Of a stretch of DNA of 64,000 bases, positions 35,522-46,993 are shown piece after piece (position 1 is the first letter of the stretch; each line of letters begins with the position of its first letter). A model generated the notes under the pieces. It was not told where the DNA came from and made no database searches. It saw only the letters and a list, made by a program, of their open reading frames with translations. This stretch comes from Cordia subcordata (Eukaryota > Streptophyta > Magnoliopsida > Boraginales > Cordiaceae): contig JAPTOF010000020.1 in the NCBI GenBank assembly GCA_028554755.1, forward strand, positions 315,001 to 379,000, in the 5' to 3' direction. Both the position numbers and the translations under genes were made by a program.

Positions 35522-38041
35522 GCGCATTTTACATGTTTCCTCGAGTTCTGCGTAGCATTTGAGAGATGTCATCCTACATTTTAGACGGTTTTTGGCTTTG
35601 CTTCTAAGCAAATAAATTCAATCTGATAATAAGTTAAAAAAATAAAATTACACATTTTAGCAAATTCTGATTATAAGTAAGAGGGGAAAAAAAAAGTTTT
35701 ACTTGTCTATAAGAAACTAAATTTGATCAAATAAAAGTGTCACGTGCCCTACTTTTTTTTTGTGTTTTCTACTTGTTTATAAATAATTAAGTTTGATCAA
35801 GTAAAAGTGTCATGTCCCCGAACTCAAACCTCAAACCCATAAGCGAGATTAATAATGTACTTGAACCCTCAAATCCACTAGTTAACCAAAATTATTAATC
35901 ATAACTACACAATCCAATTATAAATTGTAAGGTCTTTTAAAATTTGAAAGTTTATTATGACTTTAGAAATTAAATTACTAACTTGAATTAAATTTGAAAG
36001 ATTATTCTACAGGATCTCGGGTCCATCCTAATATTTTATTATCTGAAGGTATGATCCTTCATTTTAGACCTTATGTTTTTGGGTTATTTCCTCTTAAATC
36101 TGGTATGAATAAAGTGCAGAGGGTTTGTTGCCATTGGGTTCCTTTCATGTGTTACTTATAATTCTTTTTGCTTAATGCTCATGTGTCCTTGCTGTGTTTC
36201 CTTGATGCGAAGGTGATAAAGCGATCTCTCGACCATCACCTCTTCAAATCCTATGCCTAGAAGGTTCGATCCTTCATTTGGGATGTTTAGACCATTTGGG
36301 TGTCGACTTTCTTGGACCCCACCTTTACCCAGGTTTTTGAGTCCCCTTCAAGTCATACTCTTGTCCATTGTATGTGATTTCTTCTCTGGTGCTGCTTCAG
36401 TAGACTTTGTTGCAAGTCATGTGGTCCTTATGAGTTTTTTAGGGATAGAACTATTTCAATAACATTGTGAATATCAAAGGATGATGGGGAATCACTTTAT
36501 AGAACATGGCAATGCCCTGTTAAAGGGATATGTAACATTTCCTCTGATGTGGTTCATCAACTTACGTGTTGCTTGCAGAGAAGCTTATATATTTATCTTT
36601 TTTTAGTTTATTGTTCTCTGAACTGTATCGTAAACTTGATTAGAAAGTTTGATTTTCGTGTTGTTTGGTTTTCCCTATCGCTTTTGTCCTTGAAAAACCT
36701 TTTGACTCAGGGCATGGCTTCTAATGTTATATGCTAATTACATTAATAATATCTTTTCTGTTTGATAGAAAAAGAAAATTACTAAATTAAATTGAATTAA
36801 GCCATCCTCACCTCCTAATAGTTGCAAGTTGTAACGGGCGAGGGAAATGACATTTTCTTTCGTTCTTTTACGATTAATGCGTAGACACAAGTTTGAGGAG
36901 AAGACCTTTCAAAAGGTTCAACTGCTACAGTTAAATAATCAATAGTTAATTATTTTTCAATAGTTTTCGCAAGTCTCGTGTTTAACTAACTCAAGATTCA
37001 ATTCTTCTGAATTAAGTAATTTATTCTAAAATTTAAACTGTAATGTGCACTCAAAAGCTTTCTAAAGATATTTCCACTAGCGAAAAGGGCAAAACGCAGG
37101 CAGCTATGGATTTTCGAATGGATCAGGCGCTCCAGTGTTTCACTCTAATTTTTATTATTATTATTATTATTGGGAAACTTTCTGACTTGTGTAGTTGCAA
37201 TTACACTCTTGAAAGCAAATTATACAAGTCATCATCCTTAACTTTATTAAGTTGTAGATGACTTTTATTGCTTTTCCCTTTTTTCGCTTTCTTTTCAGCG
37301 GAAAAAAAATATCGTCATTTCTAATTCATGTTCTCTTTCACCTGATTTTTCAAAGTAAAGGGTGAAACTGTCTATGGGTTAAAACATCATCATTCTTAAC
37401 TGACGTCTTTCACCTTAATTTTCTTCCCAAAATTAAAATGAAAGACTATTTAGATAACCAATCATCTTAATTAATTTCCCGACAAAACTCTGTACTTGAG
37501 AATACTTTTGAATTTCTTAAAACTTAAAGATGATAGAACTACAAATTATAATAAACGATTAAAATAATTTGTTAACGTTAAATCTTTCTTACAATATTAC
37601 AACAATAAGGTTAAAAAATAAATTTAATTTTGATGGGCCTCGGTTCACAACATTTGAAGCATGAATTGTTACGTGGTTTCCTCGTGGAGCCCAGAGGGTG
37701 TAAGGTTTTTGCGTTAGCACATCCGCGCAAGGGGACCGCTCATAGATGCGTATGATAAAAGCCCAAATTGAAAATAAGTGGCCTGTATTCTCTTCATGTA
37801 GCACAATTTTATTGGTTTCTTTTCCTCTTTCTTTTGTCTTTTCGATAGAGTATCCGCATCATTTGCACATGGAATAACAGACCAGACCAGAACAAAGAAT
37901 ATAATCATAATTCATGCTCACCGTTGCTGCTAATAAATTTTTTCTTTTCTTCTTTTTTCTCTTTTCTTTTTTCTTTGGGTTAACATATCGTTATTATCGT
38001 CGTGTGTATTATTAATAATTAAGGAGCTCTTTATAATTTGG
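35522..38041. other. Intergenic, no gene seen
   Basis: Includes a direct duplication with a unit of about 65-70 bp at about 35697-35820 (cttgtctataagaaactaaa... versus cttgtttataaataattaag..., each ending aaaagtgtca.gt). Between 36000 and 36740 the composition is less AT-biased and stop-free stretches occur, but I recognise no protein. The end is likely 3'UTR of the GDPD gene. Confidence 0.45.
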
Positions 38042-40902
38042 TTATCTTTTAAAATCTGGAGAAGAACTTTGCAGCTCATTGCATTCAGGAGTGAGCTTCA
38101 AGAAAAACGAGATTTCATCTTCTGAGAAAGGAGTCTTTCTGTCCGCAACTATTCCATCTGCTTTAAACAACTTGGACTTTTCACCCTCCTCTGTTGCTTT
38201 GCTGAACTCTGGAGCTGCCTCTGTTATTTCTTTGACCAAGTCAACTATCACCCCTTCAACTCCCATCAAATATTCCATGTACACCACCTCTGCCACATTA
38301 CTAATTAATGGTACAAATTAATGTTGTGTTTGTTGCATGCTTATCTGAAATCTTAAATCCCAAAAGCATAAGATTTTTATATGTTTCTGGATCTGGGATT
38401 TCGGATCAGCAAATAACAAGTACAGAGCATTAAACATTTACTACTTGTTAGCATGGTATACATTTTCATCCAATTTCAAGAATTGTATTTGATTATCGAA
38501 CTTACTTCAGCTGGCCGTAGGTTATGATAGAAAGCTTGCAGTCTTTGATCTTTGTTATTGCTTCTGGATTTCTTAAAATAGCCTTAACTTCGGATACGAT
38601 TCCTTGAAGGCCACCACCGATGCACAGCTTTATTGCCTCACCTAAGGAATTCCTTCTCATGTCAGAATAGATTTCAGCTCCACCTTTAGTGAGGAAAAAC
38701 ACCTGGAGGCATGATCAAACAAGTGAAACTGAGTGCAAATAGAAACCATCTAGTAATGAAGACTCCATTAACTTGAAGCATCATTTTGACTAGGGGGTCA
38801 GCCACATTGAGCCTAAACTATTGGTTTAAAATGTTTAGCTCTTTGTTAACACTAGAAGAAAAATCGTTAAACACAGAACCTATAGAACCAATGTGGACAG
38901 GGTGTTACAATTACTAATCATCTAATAATTCCTGCCGTATTCCAAGTGACAGTGAGCTAATTACATGGAAAAATGTCTTACAGGATAAGTTTTTTGTAGC
39001 TTCCTTATCGACAGTGCTGCGTCGGGTTGAAAGGTTGAGAACATTATTGGCCTATCTTTGGCGTACCTATGTACCACCTGACCATAAAATACAGCTATTA
39101 GTAAACATTCGGAACCACCCATAGAGGAGTTTAGTGGCATGATACATTTAAGGAATTAATTGACCACACCTGCAACACTGGCTGAATAATATGAACAAGT
39201 TTCTCCTCTGAGTATACCATAGGGTCGTCAAATTTAAATTCAATGTTGAACCCTAACGAGTGATTAACATTCCGGAACACTTCTTCCAGTGTACACAAAT
39301 GGTCGTCTTCTTCTACCTTCCATTCGAATATTCTTCCATCGTTTGTTTTTCTGAATAAAGGCTTTCCCACCTGTAATTAGATCACACACAGTTTGTGCAG
39401 GAGACGTATTGTTGTTTCAATATTATTTAGAAAGAGTCCGTTACGATGTACACTTGTCCCATATAAAAAAAGTCGATAAAAAGACTACGACATAAGATCC
39501 ACTGCTACTCCTCCGAGCCGAGAAACTGAAGACGAAAAATTAAACAGAATTTAAAATGGTTAATACCTTGTCCGTCTCCCTCTGAGGCCCAAAGGAACGG
39601 AACTCATCTAAAGTGAGTTCTGTAACTCTTTGCTCAATTATCCTACCCTGAATTAAGAAAACAATCATTTTACAATGATTAAGAAGATAAAGCAAATTGT
39701 ACTTAGATATCTAATTGAAGGAAATGTATGACCCACAGAAATAATTTGCTTTGCTTGTCTTAGCTAATGCGGTCCACGCATGTAATTAAAGGGATATATA
39801 TACATATATATATGCACTAAAGTGAACTAACCTCTTCTTTAGTAAGGATGAAGATGTCATGGAAAATGACTGGATACCCATCTTTTGTCACCTACAAAAG
39901 GATTATGTTTTACATTTTTGTCTGGTGTTCTTCGCTCATTGATTTATAGGGCAGAAGAAATGTGCAAAAAAGAGGGGGGGGGGGGGGAACCAAAAGAAAA
40001 AAAAGAAAGAAAGAAAAGAGAGAATCAGTGATTTGATAATATTAGATTAAATTCCATAATGGACGTAAATGTTTCTGTTCTTATAAATTTGTTGGACTAG
40101 CTAGAGAAAGAAAACAAGACAAAAAGGAAGATCACTCTAGGAAATGCAAGTAGCAATCCAAACAGAAGAAACAAGAATGTAAAAGGAGAAAAGGTAAAAG
40201 TACTGTGTGCGTTGTATGCTTATCCGAAATCTTAAATTTAAAATATATATATAAAATCATATATTTTCAAATTTAATATTTCAGATAAGCATATAACGAC
40301 CAGGGCAAAAAGGTACAAATGTAAATGGTTTCTTGGGCATTACCTGAACATCGAACTCAATGTAGTCAAGATTGAAACTTGCAGCTGCATTAAATCCACG
40401 TAAGGAGTTCTCTTTGATAGCTTTGGCTCTTGCATCAGATGATGGCAACATGTTCATTCCGCTTCCCCTGTGCCCCATTACTACAAACTTCTTTGCTAAT
40501 CCACAAGGATAATGAATTCCACTTCTTTCACAGCCACAATCATTATCATCCTTTTCTCCTGCCGATTATATAAATATATTGTGCACGTAATAATTCTAAC
40601 ATGAGCGTTAAAGATGATAGATAAATAAATAAAATTGATCAAGATGAATGCTATGTTTGGTATATGTTTTTTTTGAAATCTTAACTCTAAAAAGCACCAC
40701 GTGCAGCATTGCGCAGAGTCAACTCTAGTATATATATATAATAAACACAACGAAAGAACCTATTAGCTAGGCAGCTAGAAGGTATATATGAATTCTGACC
40801 TTTCGACAGTAGAGTAGGAGAAAGAGACAAGGAATTCGCATTTTCCGGAATTTGGTGAAGATTAGGAACATCAGAAACCTGAATAGCTTTGATCAGAGCC
40901 AT
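38042..40902 (-). CDS. GDPD: Glycerophosphodiester phosphodiesterase (plant GDPD1/2/3 type)
   Basis: Eight exons on the minus strand: 40902-40800, 40558-40344, 39891-39832, 39647-39567, 39370-39170, 39077-38982, 38702-38506 and 38300-38042; 403 aa, phases close. GDPD enzymes split deacylated phospholipids into glycerol-3-phosphate and an alcohol, a phosphate-recycling step. Catalytic and metal residues are present: MGHRGSG (His64, Arg65), ENS (Glu84, Asn85), IEFDVQ (Glu102, Asp104) and VIFHD (His117). Later landmarks are FNIEFKFDD, PIMFSTFQPDAAL, a long lid region, and QLNNVAEVVYMEYLMGVEG then VIVDLVKEIT. The N-terminus (MALIKAIQVSDVP) resembles Arabidopsis GDPD1-3, of which GDPD1 is plastid-located; location here is not certain. 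It lacks a secretory signal. MITEs sit in introns 2 and 7. It lies 2.4 kb downstream of DCI1 on the same strand. Confidence 0.93.
38332..38417. mobile_element. Short fold-back MITE, copy 2, in GDPD intron 7
   Basis: Left arm gttgcatgcttatctgaaat; the right arm (atttcggatcagcaaataac) is its imperfect inverse. The 86-bp element lies inside the intron 38505-38301. Confidence 0.72.
39967..39988. repeat. Purine run in GDPD intron 2
   Basis: A G run (about 14) inside an A/G-rich stretch that continues as aaaagaaag repeats to about 40022. No function is evident. Confidence 0.8.
40210..40298. mobile_element. Short fold-back MITE, copy 3, in GDPD intron 2
   Basis: Ends cgttgtatgcttatccgaaa and its inverse (tttcagataagcatataacg). 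The arms pair over about 40 bp with a short TA-rich middle, making the best preserved copy of this family here. It lies inside the intron 40343-39892. Confidence 0.82.
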
Positions 40903-42178
40903 TCCTTCCTACAAAAGGGCAGAGCAGCAGGGGATTCCAAGGTGGTCTTATTTTCACCAATGACCGTACAGATGATCAACAACCTTTCGATGAGCACGTA
41001 CTTAATTTAAATGTGTATATGTATACACCACTTAATCCATCAGAAAATATTGTTGGCGCTGAAAGACTCCATTACTTTTGGTGTCATGTTTGGTCTTACG
41101 TGTGTGGCTGTTTTTCCTTTTAAAGGCTATATTCAAGCAGGTGTAATTGACCTCGTTGACCCTTGAATTTTCTGTCTGATCATTACGTTCCAATGGAAGG
41201 ACAAATTTCATAATTGACCCATATTATTTACAAAAAATGTTAATTCAGTTCTTATTGTATCAAAATTGTCTTATTTGGTTCTATTACTTGATTCCTGTTA
41301 TTTCAAAAGTTATCAATTTAGTTCTCAATACTGAAAATAAGTGACCTAATTGGTCCAATTATAGCCCTAAAAATGGTCGTGTGGTTGTCATATAACTAAT
41401 TAACGGAATAAAAGTTGATACTTTTTGCCGGCATTAAGGACTAGATAGGTTATTCTTGAAATAATATGGATCAAATTGACTTTTTTTGTAAACATTAAAG
41501 ATCAAATAAATTACTTTTAAAATAGTAGATATTAATTAAATACTTTTTATAAATAGTAAAAACTACTTGTAAAATTCGCTCTCTAATGGAACAACAATTC
41601 TTAAACGCAACGCTTTATGTCTCACGCGAGCCAAACTCTAGAAGGAAGAGTTCTATACGTAGGGTAATTACAATTGACAACGTACGTTTCTAGAATTCTG
41701 GGGATTGTTTGGCAATGCATGTCCAGTTTACAAGAAGTTTCTTGAATGTGCATTTTAGCATTGTGCGCAGGATGATGATGCATATACTTCTCCATGCAGA
41801 TCGTGCTTAATTAGAATTGCACTATTAATTTAATTTCAGGTACTAAACCTCCACAAAAGAACTTTCGAGAATATAATTTCATTAAAAGACGATCGAAAAC
41901 AATGGGTTAATGTAGTCAAACATGCTTTATAATGGAGAAAAGATTGCATCAAAAGGTTTTTTTTTTTTTTCCTATCTTTTCATTGCCAAAATTGTCAAAG
42001 GTTCTCTCTTCCCTCCACTTCTTTTTTTTTTCCACCTTTTTCTTCTTCTTCTTTTTTTTTTTTTTTACTTTGATTCTTTCTTGATGTCGTATGGGGTCAC
42101 TGTTTGCACCTTGTACTCCTAAAAATAAAACTAGCATGTTGCCTCTTACAGATTTCTGAAGTAAAACTCGTGTAATTA
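40903..42178. other. GDPD promoter and intergenic
   Basis: Upstream of the minus-strand GDPD gene. At about 41140-41545 there is an imperfect inverted structure (aattgacccatattatt near 41210 against aataatatggatcaaattg near 41460), perhaps a decayed fold-back transposon. A T-rich/poly-pyrimidine stretch runs 41957-42065. No gene seen. Confidence 0.45.
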
Positions 42179-42396
42179 GGGTCTTTTTGGATTTATTTTT
42201 TACAAAAAAAAATATAATCTCTCCCTTAAAAGAGTACATTATTTTAAGAATAATTATTTCATTGATTTGATGAAAAAAAGTCACTTAATTTTTAATTTTT
42301 TTTTCAAAAGTTAGAACTTTTACTTTCTAAAAACACACTTTTAAAAAAAAATTTTGTTTACAAATATTTTGAAAAGAAACTAATCTAAGTGAGCTC
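42179..42396. mobile_element. MITE of the TTA-flanked family, between GDPD and DCI1
   Basis: Starts gggtctttttggatt and ends aatctaagtgagctc, with TTA on both sides (42176-42178 and 42397-42399). The ends have decayed relative to copies A and D, but size and A/T-rich interior agree. Confidence 0.72.
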
Positions 42397-42399
42397 TTA

Positions 42400-43321
42400 A
42401 TTAATCGACTCCATAGCACGACCTTTGTCAAAGTCTGGACAAATCGGGACTGCCTTTCTTTTCTTCTCTTCTCTTTTTTTTTTTTTCCTGCCATCAAGAG
42501 ATCAAACTCTTTTTTCACCCCCTTTCTTCGAAGAGATTTAACTGACAGCTTGCCTCAGGTAATTGCCAGATGATCGATATGATATATAATTGAATTTTTT
42601 GGATTAAATTGACAAAATGTCAAACGAAAGATTAGTGACATGCAATGGCTACAGGTAACAAATAACCCAGAGGGATATGCAGGGATGGACTTGGGTTCTC
42701 TTCTTTGCATGATTTTACGGAATCACCAACCCTAGCAGAATTCAACTACTACACTTGGAGAAAAGTTGATGCTCATCAAATTAAGTTCAACTGAATGAAA
42801 CATATTATGTTGTATGCACACAGAAAAACAAATTGAAGAACAATATTTACTTTCTTTGGCCTGCCATCTCCAGAATAGCATTTACATGAGCCTTGGAAGA
42901 GAAACACCCGAAGGCCTCTGAAATAAAACATTTGCAGATTTAATGATCTATATGCTACCATGTAGCCATCATTGAATCTAGTGAATAAAAAGGTAAACAG
43001 AAGTTCTTACAGATTTTTGCTTACATGTAAAAGCAACAAGCTTTACTCATTTTTGGGCAATTATCAGAGTCACTTGCGCCGCTTTCAACATAGAGGGCAG
43101 CTCTGTATATGGTGCATAGATAGAGGGATGGTAAATGCATGAACAAACAAATTCTTATGTTTCTCACACCGTTTTCATCTTACAATCTGATACGTCATTC
43201 TATCTGTCATTGACATCTTCATAGAGCAACAGTAGTGGACAGCTTTACCACATTAAGAAACACAAGTCCAGCGTTACTACATCAGAAAACATCATCTCCT
43301 CCGGCACCCAGCGATTCAGTC
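42400..43321. other. DCI1 3' flank
   Basis: On the minus strand, 42918-42852 reads like an internal exon (tatttcag|aggcc ... gccaaagaaa|gtaaat) but has no recognisable protein; it might be a 3'UTR exon of DCI1. Otherwise nothing is seen apart from T-rich runs. Confidence 0.35.
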
Positions 43322-45017
43322 TCATAATTTGGCAAATAAAGGTTTTCTCTTCTCACGTTGTGCTGAAACTGCTTCTTTCAGATCACTAGATATAAGAACA
43401 CCTGAATTCCATGTAGCTACATAGTCTAAACCTTGATCCAAGGTCAAATCCCTACTTCTCAATAACACATTTTTTGTGCCCACCACAGCAAGAGGAGATT
43501 TTGCAGCAATCCCTGCCATAGAAAGCACTCACCATCTCAACAATCAATCCAAGCCATACATAAGGAGTCTAATTGAATACATAAACCAGCATACGTTGAC
43601 CATAAAACATTTTGATAGGTTTAAATATCAATCCGGGAAGTTTCTCAACGACTTCCCATTCCCCGTCCAGAATAGAAAAGGAAATGTTTAGGAAAAAAGG
43701 AAGCGAACATCTTTAAAGGGGTTTTCAATATTCCACCATGCAGATCCTCTTTACAAAAGTATCTACTCCAGACTGATGAAAAACATGTAACCAGTCATCC
43801 AATAAAGCATAGCATCAGAAACATGCAAAACTATAATGCAAATACTATTTATCCATGAGCATTCAAACTGATTAAGAGCCTGTTTGGTTCTGCTTATTTT
43901 GCAGTTTATAAGCACTAGAAAAAAGCACCATCTCACATGTTTTTTACCATTTGCAGATTATAAGCCCCAAATAAGCTTAACCAAACAGGCTGTAAATAAG
44001 TCAGACATATCAATGCAAATCTACCAGCTTCCACTAGTAGGTAGTGAATGTAATGTCCCTTTTTTCTTTCTTCTTTCTCCTCCAATCTGAACTTGCCATG
44101 AGCGATCACTTTGAGCAATTAAGCCAAATATATCCAGATGTCAATTTTCTATCTTCTTTCTACCATTCAGTAGCTAATATTAACAGGTGATGCATACATA
44201 ATTCTCACTGCAATAAGTAAAATGAACCCAAAAAAAAGAAAAAAAAGAAAAATTACATTCTACCACTAGCAAGCAACGTTTACTTAATTCTGAAATGATT
44301 TACCAATCGAACCAAGCATTTTCTATGACTGAAAAAAAAAAAAAGATATTAAGTGATGAAATTACCCTGAGCAAGAGTTCTAACACCTGCTTCCAAGTCC
44401 AGCTTCGAATCAAAAACTTTAGAAACCAAACCCAGCTCTTTGGCCTCCGAACCCGAAAACCTCCGACCCGTCAACGCCAATTCCATCGCATTTCCAAAGC
44501 CTACAATCCCCGGCAGCCTCTGAAGCGTCCCTAAATCCGCCGTGAGACCCAAATCCACTTCCTTCACCGAGAAAAACGCATCTTTCGTGCAATACCTCAA
44601 GTCACACGCCGTAATTATATCAATTCCACCACCGATACACGCTCCGTGAATCGCCGCGATCACCGGCTTACGACACCTCTCTATCGCGGTGATCGTGTCC
44701 TGCATGAGCTTAATATCCCGCCGCAGCTTCTCGCCGGAGCGCCCGCGGTCAGCAGGGCCAGAAAGAAGGGAAGAACTGAGTGTGTGAAGGTCGATGCCGG
44801 AGCAAAAGTGGTCACCGGCGGCGGAGAGGATGATGACGGCAGAGCTAGGGTTATGGTCTAGAAGAGAAAGGGCTTTGGGGAATTCGATGAAGAAGTCGGG
44901 AGATAAGGCGTTGCGTTGAGTGGGGCGGTTGAGGTATATGTATACCAGCTTTGAGGTTGGCCATGGCCTCTCTATTTTCAGGGATTTGAATTCCTCCACT
45001 ACCACCTCCGATGACAT
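43322..45017 (-). CDS. DCI1: Peroxisomal delta3,5-delta2,4-dienoyl-CoA isomerase
   Basis: Two exons on the minus strand: 45017-44366 and 43512-43322; 280 aa, close to the 278 aa of Arabidopsis DCI1. Enoyl-CoA hydratase/isomerase (crotonase) fold. It isomerises 3,5-dienoyl-CoA to 2,4-dienoyl-CoA during peroxisomal beta-oxidation of unsaturated fatty acids. Visible features: the CoA and oxyanion segments DHFCSGIDL (69-77) and HGACIGGGIDI (124-134), and the family's acidic residues Asp133, Glu153 and Asp161 in GGGID and VKEVDLGLTADLGTLQRLPG. The protein ends in AKL, a type 1 peroxisomal targeting signal. The start is the first ATG (MSSEVVVEEF). The single 853-bp intron carries a MITE (43876-43992). 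Exon 1 is GC-richer than its surroundings. GDPD follows on the same strand, without a sign of shared regulation. Confidence 0.95.
43876..43992. mobile_element. MITE, TAA-flanked, in DCI1 intron
   Basis: Starts gagcctgtttggttctgctt and ends aagcttaaccaaacaggctg; TAA on both sides (43873-43875 and 43993-43995). The inner gcttatttt/aataagc arms recall the MITE at 1841-1968, so the two may belong to one family. Confidence 0.87.
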
Positions 45018-45606
45018 TTTTTCTTGTGGAATTTGCTTCTTGATTTTTTCAGCTCAAACTCAAAAGGCGTGGAAATGGGATAAATGGATACAGCTGAGGT
45101 GGCAATTGTCGATCCCACCCGGCTCCATCCCAGTCCAGTTAAAGAAGGCAGGTTGGCTGGCTTGACCCGCCATTTTTTGTCCTGCGGTCAATACAAATTA
45201 TAATTTTTCACAAAATAATCAATAACAATTTTCTTCTTTTTCTTTTTCTTTTTTTTTTTGACAAAGAGATTTTTACATTAAAACAAATAAACATCACACA
45301 TGAGTTTAAGTCCAAGAGTGATCAAATAGAATTAACCATAACCATGGGATGAGGCAACACGCCCACACAAAAGCACAAACCCTAACAACACACAAACTAA
45401 AGCAGTTCCAGACTTTGATTTCGATGAAAAAGACAATGACCAAGTCCTGTAAGCAATAAAATTAACTTCAACACCACTACCAACGTGCGACATGGTTGAG
45501 AACAAGGAGGACAAGGCAAAATGAGTACCATAACCCATATCTATAATAACAAGTCATGAAGAACATCAATTTGAGAAAAACACACAAAGTTAGGGACAAG
45601 AGAAAT
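45018..45606. other. DCI1 promoter region up to the gypsy element
   Basis: Immediate 5' flank of DCI1 (minus strand), a T run at 45239-45259, then sequence without recognisable genes up to the left LTR. Confidence 0.5.
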
Positions 45607-46981
45607 TGATGGGCGTCGAAACTACCAAAAATAAATTCCTATCTCTTGCCTTATAACTTTAATTTGTGTACGCGGTGATAAAAGGGTTGAGTCCACAGGG
45701 ATTGGAGAAAATTAAAATATGCTAATTACGTCAAGTAGATTAATCAAGCGAGTCATAAGCAAAACAAGGGATTTAAATGCAAAAAATAAGTAAAATAAAC
45801 AAAACTGTCCAACCACAAGTCGCGCTGCGTGGACACGCAACTTGGCCAGAAAATAAAAAAATAGAAATAAAAATTAAAATGATGAAAATATGCAATTCTA
45901 AATTAATGCAAGGCTGTAAAATCAAAAAATCAAAAAATCAACGAGAATAAAATCTAACATAAGGAACAATCGCAATTTCGACCAACAAATTCGATCATAG
46001 ATGCAAAAATACTTTCAACTATTTCGATAAGTCAGTTATAGTTATTGGCTCGGCCTAATACCCTCATCTTTCCTTACAAAGTTGATAACGGTTTAAATCC
46101 CCTACGATTTTTCCACTATCACCTTACCTATTAGACGTTCTAATCCCCGGAAATGCTCGCAGGATCTATCTAACGGCAGCAATAAAAATCTAGAAAGACC
46201 TGATTCTAAAAGTCAATACTCTCGCGGTTATTGCTCATTTAGATTACGTAATTATACAGGAAACCTGATTACCACTATATTTAGATTAATTAAATTAATC
46301 TAATTGGCTACCTATTGTCATGCAATTAAATAATCGCGCGCAAAATTAAATAATCGTAGATCAATATTAATTATTAAAGCAGTAAATACGCAAATATCAA
46401 AATAGAATGAAAGGAATAAAAACACTTAGATCTCACGAATTTGATGAACCGAAATCTTGATTAATCCTCGTCTAGAAAATAAATTAAAACAGCTTCTCCA
46501 TGAATGTCACCTAAAGAATAAAGAGAAAATTTACTGTTATCTGCTAAAAGCTGTCTACTAAAAGTTGTCTACTTTCCAAAGTGCAAATAAGAGGTATTTA
46601 TATAAGAAAAACCCTAACTTATTTTCCTTGTTGGATAAGGAAACCTGGCCCAAAAAGAATAATAAGATAAAAGCCTGAAATAAGTCCAACAAAATAAAAA
46701 GCCTGCTAATATTTAATCTAATTCCTTCCAAAAGCCTAGAAAAATGTCTTCCATCTTGGTCAAGCCGCGTAGCAATTAAATGGCATTTTTTCACGTGACG
46801 ATGTTAACTTTGATTGCTACAAACATGTCCAAAAAGCTTCTATATCCATATGTAATGCATCCAACTCCTTTTCCTAAGCACATTTATGCAAAATTACATT
46901 AAAAACATCAATTAAGAAACATTCTATTCCAAAATCAAGTGCATCTAATATATAAATTAAATACTTATTTAGAACTTATCA
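45607..46981 (-). repeat. 3' LTR of the gypsy element
   Basis: 1375 bp, TG...CA ends, near-identical partner at 52021-53396 with roughly one difference per 15-20 positions by eye. On the element strand it starts tgataagttc and ends cgacgcccatca. A polypurine tract, tatgggggaatt, lies just before it at 46982-46993. Confidence 0.95.
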
Positions 46982-46993
46982 AATTCCCCCATA

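Noticed and set aside
35150..35584. Several overlapping frames of 80-112 codons on both strands
   Set aside because: They fall in the GC-rich SINE, which has pol III boxes and a target duplication and no coding role.
41140..41545. Imperfect inverted structure upstream of GDPD
   Set aside because: Arms pair only in patches and ends cannot be fixed, so it is not called as an element.
45332..45538. 68-codon minus-strand frame between DCI1 and the gypsy LTR
   Set aside because: No motif, no support from composition or neighbours.
46558..46794. Frames in the LTRs (also 52963-53190)
   Set aside because: The same frame recurs in both LTRs only because the LTRs are copies of each other; LTRs are non-coding.
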